Notes under the pieces: generated by a model
Database searches by the model: none
What the model was told of the DNA's origin: nothing
Seen by the model: the letters and a program-made list of their open reading frames with translations, nothing else
NCBI RefSeq assembly: GCF_964355755.1
Contig: NC_092670.1
Location: 1,699,001-1,763,000 of the forward strand
Length of the DNA stretch: 64,000 nucleotides
DNA from: Antedon mediterranea
Taxonomy: Eukaryota > Echinodermata > Crinoidea > Comatulida > Antedonidae
Reading direction: 5' to 3'
Translations under genes and position numbers: made by a program
Part shown: positions 59,065-64,000 of the stretch, piece by piece
Layout of the letters: each line of letters starts with the position of its first letter
How positions within the stretch are numbered: the stretch's first letter is position 1

Positions 59065-62000
59065 CTATACTAGAATACCCTCGCAGTCTTCACCGCTACA
59101 GTCGTAAAATGGGAATACGTCAGGAATGATGTTCACCTCCGTTGTAAAAGTTAATGTTGTGTTTGACTTTCCGGGAAACGAGGCCTATATGGAATAAGAT
59201 TAAGATAAAATTCGTTGTTTTAATATGGTGTATATAATTACAATAACGGTCTCCTTATAAAAGGTATATGATCAAAATCTTCTAAAAAATAAAAAGAAAA
59301 GAAAGACATTAGGAATATTCAATAAGTCTTTTGAGTTGATAGAATAAAAAACTGGTTTTAAAGGAGGATATTGTATTAATTACCTCAATAAAGAAGCATG
59401 ACCAGCCCTGCAAGGGGTTTTCGAATTCGGCAACATATTCACCTACAGCCTGTAACGAAAAACAAATGAAAATGCACAATATAGGAGAACAAAATCGCTG
59501 CGCAGTCATCATTCAATCAGAAATCGTGCTGCGCAGATCAGTCAAATATCGCAAGTTCAATATTACCATTGTACTACAATATCTTAAATTATTCAGTGTT
59601 CATTGTTTCTACCATACATGGACTCAACTGCTCAATAACAACAGGTAAATTACTTACCGTTTTGTGTACATCATACTTTAAATATATGATAGGCTGGACC
59701 TTAGGAGTCCTGTCGACACCTGGTTCTGTTGCTACAAGAAGTCTAAAATCCCGCCTGTAATTAATTTTATAAATAACTGTGTTAATTGCTTGTATTTGTT
59801 GCAAGGAATTTAATTGACTATCTTGTAGATAAGTTTGCAGAACCACAAACGGATTGGAAGTGGATATTTTATAGAAGACACTACAAAGTTGTTAAACTTT
59901 CTTAAGTTAACAACTTAGCTTGGCTGCGCGCTCTTCTTCTGCAGCAAAACTTGAAGAGACATTTGGGTTGCCCTGACGCACCTTGAATTAGTGTACATAC
60001 CTTTTACTAGTAAGCGAAGTAGTCGCCATCCACGTTCGAATCAACATTGGTTCAGTGTCTGTTTGAACTCTAATAGATCCGTGAGTGACATTCTTGTTTT
60101 AAAAATAAAAGAAATTATGGAATAAAATCATTTAAAAAGGAACTGTTTAAACGCAACTAGTGGTATAGGCCTATTATATTGGCACAGTACTGATTTTATA
60201 CTTTACTTACCTTTTTAAAATTTACAAACTCTTACTTATAACTTACTGTGTTTAGTTTCCAGGTGAATTTTGGAAGTTTATAATCCTACATGTAAACAAA
60301 AGTGAATTTGTTAGTTATTAATCAATTTGAAAGCGATACATTTATGATGCATCGTAATTATATTGTTAGTCCCCTTGCCTTCCCATATTTGGATCGGCGT
60401 TTGATTTTCTACTTTTACTTTTGAAAATGCAGGATTTATTCATTTGGAAATGTAATAATTAGACTTACATCAACAACAGCAATAAAGAAAGCGGACAGTT
60501 GAAACAGCAGCGCTTCGTGATGTAATATAAGACTGTGCTCAGCGTCCGGAATGACTCTGGGAAGAAACAAATTCATACACGTACAATGTCAAAGTTCAAA
60601 AGGTTTCAAAAAGAGAACTGATCAGTGTATGTTCAATGGTCAACATTTAATACTTACCTGAGATAGGCGGGTCCTTTCATTTGATCGTAGTAATAATGTG
60701 AATCATCTGGTAGGAAGAATTCATCACTCGAACTACTGATGATGTACTTGGGCATAGTCAGACGATCAATGTATGCTACAAAGTTCAAGGGTCATAAATT
60801 AGCAATATTTTCAGGTGTCAAATAGGAGCCTTTAAACACAGAAACTAAGTTTCCACTTCTTTTAGACGACAGCCAACAATAATATGCCTATCTGAAAGCC
60901 TGGGGAAATATTTTAGATAACGCACCATAAGGATCAACGATGTCACACATCTTCTGCGTGTTCAGATCGTCCAGATATCTTGTAAAGTTTTCTTCATAAT
61001 AATCTTCTAGTGCAAATGTCCAGCCTCCTAGGGAACGATAATGGTGATGTAGATTCTGCAAAAAACATGATTAAAAGTGTAATTTATAATTCCAGTGAAC
61101 AGTACAACACTACGAACTCGCCAAACTTTGCCAACTCTTAGTCTTAGTTTGCCATGGAGAAGTTTGTGATTCGTGTGTAAACTAGCTAAAACTAAAGTAG
61201 GCCTAGGCTGTCATAGAGGACCACCACACGGCTGAAAAGAATACTCAACACCCGAAAGATTGTTTTATTGATTCGCCAACTAATTGGAAGTTTGTCGATT
61301 GGACTACCAATTCGAGGTTTAAAATGAAACACTACAAAAGCCTTGACTACATCACTGACAATGTTTTGTTTGCAAACTTGAGCAAACTCCAAATTTGTCC
61401 AGAAAAAAAAAAACACTTTTTTTCGCTAGTGAGAGATAGATTTCAGGATAATGAATTGTGTGATTAGTTGAACTTTACCTTTACAAAATTAAGACAATCT
61501 AAGACCATCGGAGCAATTCCAACTACACGTTTGTCGACGGCGCCCACTGTCCACGTCGTCCAACCTCTCTGCAAAACAAATCATTGTAACAATCAAACAA
61601 TCAACCTATCAAATTCAATTTCTATGAAAACAAATCTGAATTACCTTAGATGCTCCTGCAACAACGAATCTTTTCAAGTTTACATCTGACCTTAGACCTT
61701 TAACAAAATCAGTCATTGTATCCATTGCTCTTACACCTGCCTGAAAATAACACGTTAATTTTGTAATTATCTTTTTAAAAATAAATCGTCACCACCACAA
61801 TCTGCCAGTCGGAATATCGGATTCGTTGGTACCTTTGTCATCGGCATTCTTAGCAACCAGTACGGTTCATCAGTCCCGTTCTCAACGAAATGCCTCCATG
61901 TGAACGCAATGATCGCGTCCTCTTTACGTCGTTTCTGCAAAGGATCTCCCTACAAAAGCCACAAGACGATAAGTTAGTGTAAGTTTATTAAGTTAGTATC

Positions 62001-63350
62001 ATTTCTAAGTTCATTGAGTTTTATAGTATATTCTTAGAGTATATTTGACATCTTACCGGAAAGACGATTGGTTGATTTGGCACTTGCCGTAGAACTGCGC
62101 AAACTCTGTAAAAAAAAGTAAGTACAATTTCATGTAAATAAACACAGCAGACTACCTTAGCTATGTAGATTTGAACTGGGCCACGAATGGCGCCATTTAC
62201 AAATGAAGCAATCACAACGATTTTATCCGGCTACCAAGAGTTTAAACATTTCTTTAACAAATATCAAATGGGCCTACAGACACTTACGATCCAGTCTGCA
62301 ATGCTGCCAACGACATAAGCAAGGTTTCAGCGTCCGTTAGAGCATCCGGAGGACTAGAAGATAATTGAGGAGTGCATCGGCATAAATGTAAATTTCAAAT
62401 AAACAAAACAAAGATATTTATACTTTACGAAAAAATAAATAGATACCTGTCTGTGTTACTACCGCCAGTAATGTAGAGGAACGCGGAGTCTGGTCGAGTG
62501 ATCTCATCTGGGATGGTAATCGCCAAATAATGCCACCAAATGGACTGGCCAACTTGTTCGTCTGACGACAAAGAAAGTAAGTTGTCATAACATTAATTAG
62601 TGCTGTGCAATGCCGTTTAGCAAACTTAATTCACTAAATTTGTCACCAACTTAAGCTTGGTTCCCACTAGAACGTAACGCAAGGACGTAAACGCAACGCA
62701 AGCATTTTAACAAATGGCAAGCGAAGTTATAGACAGTTAGCAATCACAAGCGAATAAGCCATCGCTTGTGATTGGTCAATTCACTTGCGTTGCGTCCTTG
62801 CGTTGCGTCGCTAGTGGGGAACCACGCTTTATGCGTGGATTTGTTTTGGCGACTATTCATTGTACAATAAATAATTATATTGGTATAGTTATAATTATTA
62901 TAAATAATATTGAGATGATGAGATATAAATTGTTGCGCTAATCAAAAGTAACTGTACACAATGAGTTTTGTTCACAAAGAGAAAACTATACACCATAGGT
63001 AGACTTAATATCTATAATAATAGTAAATCCGGTTCTTTTATGTGAAATTTGTAAGCCGATTCTGTGAGTAATTCAGCAACGTATAGGAATTAATAATAAG
63101 AAATATAAAAGCAAGAAATATAAAATTCAGTCATTTGAGGCTAATACAAATAATTATTTACTTTACCTGTCAGCCATTTCTGTGACGTCATATTCAACAT
63201 GTACGTTGTGTATCCTTTTACGCGTACTGTGTAGTCGCTTAGCAACTTGTATGAGTAGTGCGAGTCCGGTGCGTTTACATAGTCGTCCAATGGGGTGCCA
63301 GCAGCGAGAAATATGAACATCTGCAATATAAACACGCTAAAAAATGCCAT
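59065..63350 (-). CDS. Secreted PhoPQ-related / AprA-like protein
   Basis: Fifteen exons join in phase to 488 residues: 63167-63350, 62447-62561, 62288-62353, 62057-62105, 61833-61949, 61645-61740, 61479-61568, 60926-61055, 60658-60775, 60469-60556, 60247-60285, 60001-60092, 59658-59754, 59384-59449 and 59065-59184. A signal peptide (MAFFSVFILQMFIFLAAG) opens it. DDYVNAPDSHYSY, LRQVPNQPIVF, MPMTKAGVRAMDTMTDFV and GASKRGWTTW are hallmarks of the PhoPQ-activated pathogenicity-related family. That family includes Dictyostelium AprA, a secreted proliferation repressor. The fold is alpha/beta-hydrolase-like: Ser208 sits in GASKRG, and Asp300 (SSSSDEFF) and His329 (PDAEHS) are in the right order for a triad. 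Whether animal members are enzymes is unknown. No break is seen; the gene appears intact. Confidence 0.93.
62654..62828. mobile_element. MITE, GGTTCCCACT family (best copy)
   Basis: AGCTTGGTTCCCACTAGAAC at the left and CTAGTGGGGAACCACGCT at the right are inverted ends, flanked by TTA on both sides (62651-62653, 62829-62831). The element is 175 bp with internal inverted CGCAACGCAAG / CTTGCGTTGCG blocks. It lies in the first intron of the AprA-like gene. Confidence 0.92.
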
Positions 63351-64000
63351 ATTTCAGCAAGATGAAAACTTCTCTTTTTGTAAAGGGGCTTCACTAGTTT
63401 GTCACGAGTTCAAACAGGAGACAAAGTCGATCCTGTTATCTCCTAAACTGAGCTTGTATTTAACACTCTTATCTAGGCTGTATTTATATTACACTGTATA
63501 CTTTAAAAGACGAAAATAGACGACAACACAAACAAAAGCAATTATATATAATTGTTAAGAACCAGTATTGGATAAAGTTACACTTCCTTGTCACGTGGTA
63601 GACCATGTTACTATTAAGCACCAGCTTCGGTTTCGATCGTGACTAACCGGTAATTTATTTATTTCCGCTGATTTAATAATTGATTTTATTGTGTTTCAAG
63701 TTATAAATACACATCCTAAACCCTCTTTTTGAACTAAAATCACTAATTTGTATGATATTTAATTGTTCAATTGGTAAACAAATACTGTACAAATGGGTTT
63801 CCCCTAAATTTATACTAAAAGAAAAAGACAGAAAGACGAAAATAAGTGGTACAAACTTGTATATTTATTCAATACTTTCTATAGGCCTATCATTTGTTAA
63901 AAGTTTTGTTTTTTTCTGCTTTCATTTATTTCCCTCGGACCAAAATCCTTTACTGATTTAATCAAGATAGTTCCGTTTTGGAAGTCTACACTTACATTAA
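63351..64000. other. Upstream flank of the AprA-like gene
   Basis: The promoter and 5' UTR of the minus-strand AprA-like gene are expected here. No other gene is recognised up to the window end. Confidence 0.4.

Noticed and set aside
62144-62230. Possible extra exon of the AprA-like gene (reads PDKIVVIASFVNGAIRG)
   Set aside because: Its phase does not fit the flanking exons. The family sequence passes directly from ALQTGS to VCAVLRQVPNQP, which the adjoining exons encode in phase.

Overview
The window is eukaryotic: every recognisable gene is split by GT-AG introns, intergenic DNA is AT-rich, and minisatellites and miniature transposons are abundant. Protein similarity points to an invertebrate animal. 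The palindrome TAGGCCTA recurs dozens of times, a feature I associate, from memory only, with echinoderm-type genomes. An ambulacrarian, probably an echinoderm, is my inference; nothing here proves the species.

Layout. 1-2499: the first three coding exons (minus strand) of a PH-domain protein, next to a 22-copy 51-bp array. 4518-7272: a RING-NHL (TRIM32-like) ubiquitin-ligase gene, minus strand, with an 11 x 68 bp array in its only coding intron. 10633-14173: a complete seven-exon CPSF4/CPSF30 gene, minus strand, with a 34-bp duplication of its last 3' splice site. A decayed LINE reverse transcriptase (about 14300-15980) lies just upstream of CPSF4. 16-21 kb has no gene but holds an inverted-repeat element, a pair of GCGAGGC/satellite modules and a large hairpin. 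21273-22375 and 27843-30961: two plus-strand genes for small secreted proteins with the same architecture, each with an anaphylatoxin-like cysteine pattern (CC-X12-C ... C-X12/14-CC). 31540-35375: a 3.6-kb long-inverted-repeat element inserted at TTAA in a 26-bp minisatellite. 35.4-44.8 kb: no gene recognised, many transposon remnants. 44865-46886 (minus) and 47827-48514 (plus): an RRM protein of unknown function and COX19, head to head over a short shared promoter. 51631-58227: TEFM, the mitochondrial transcription elongation factor, minus strand. 59065-63350: a complete 15-exon gene for a secreted PhoPQ-related/AprA-like protein, minus strand.

Functional links are loose, as expected in an animal genome. 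COX19 (copper delivery to cytochrome oxidase) and TEFM (mitochondrial transcription) are both nuclear genes for mitochondrial proteins and are convergent neighbours. The two anaphylatoxin-like genes look like an old local duplication and are the best candidate for something undescribed. Exon boundaries were read by hand. Exon phases agree across every junction in the gene models given, and the reconstructed coding lengths of all complete models are multiples of three.
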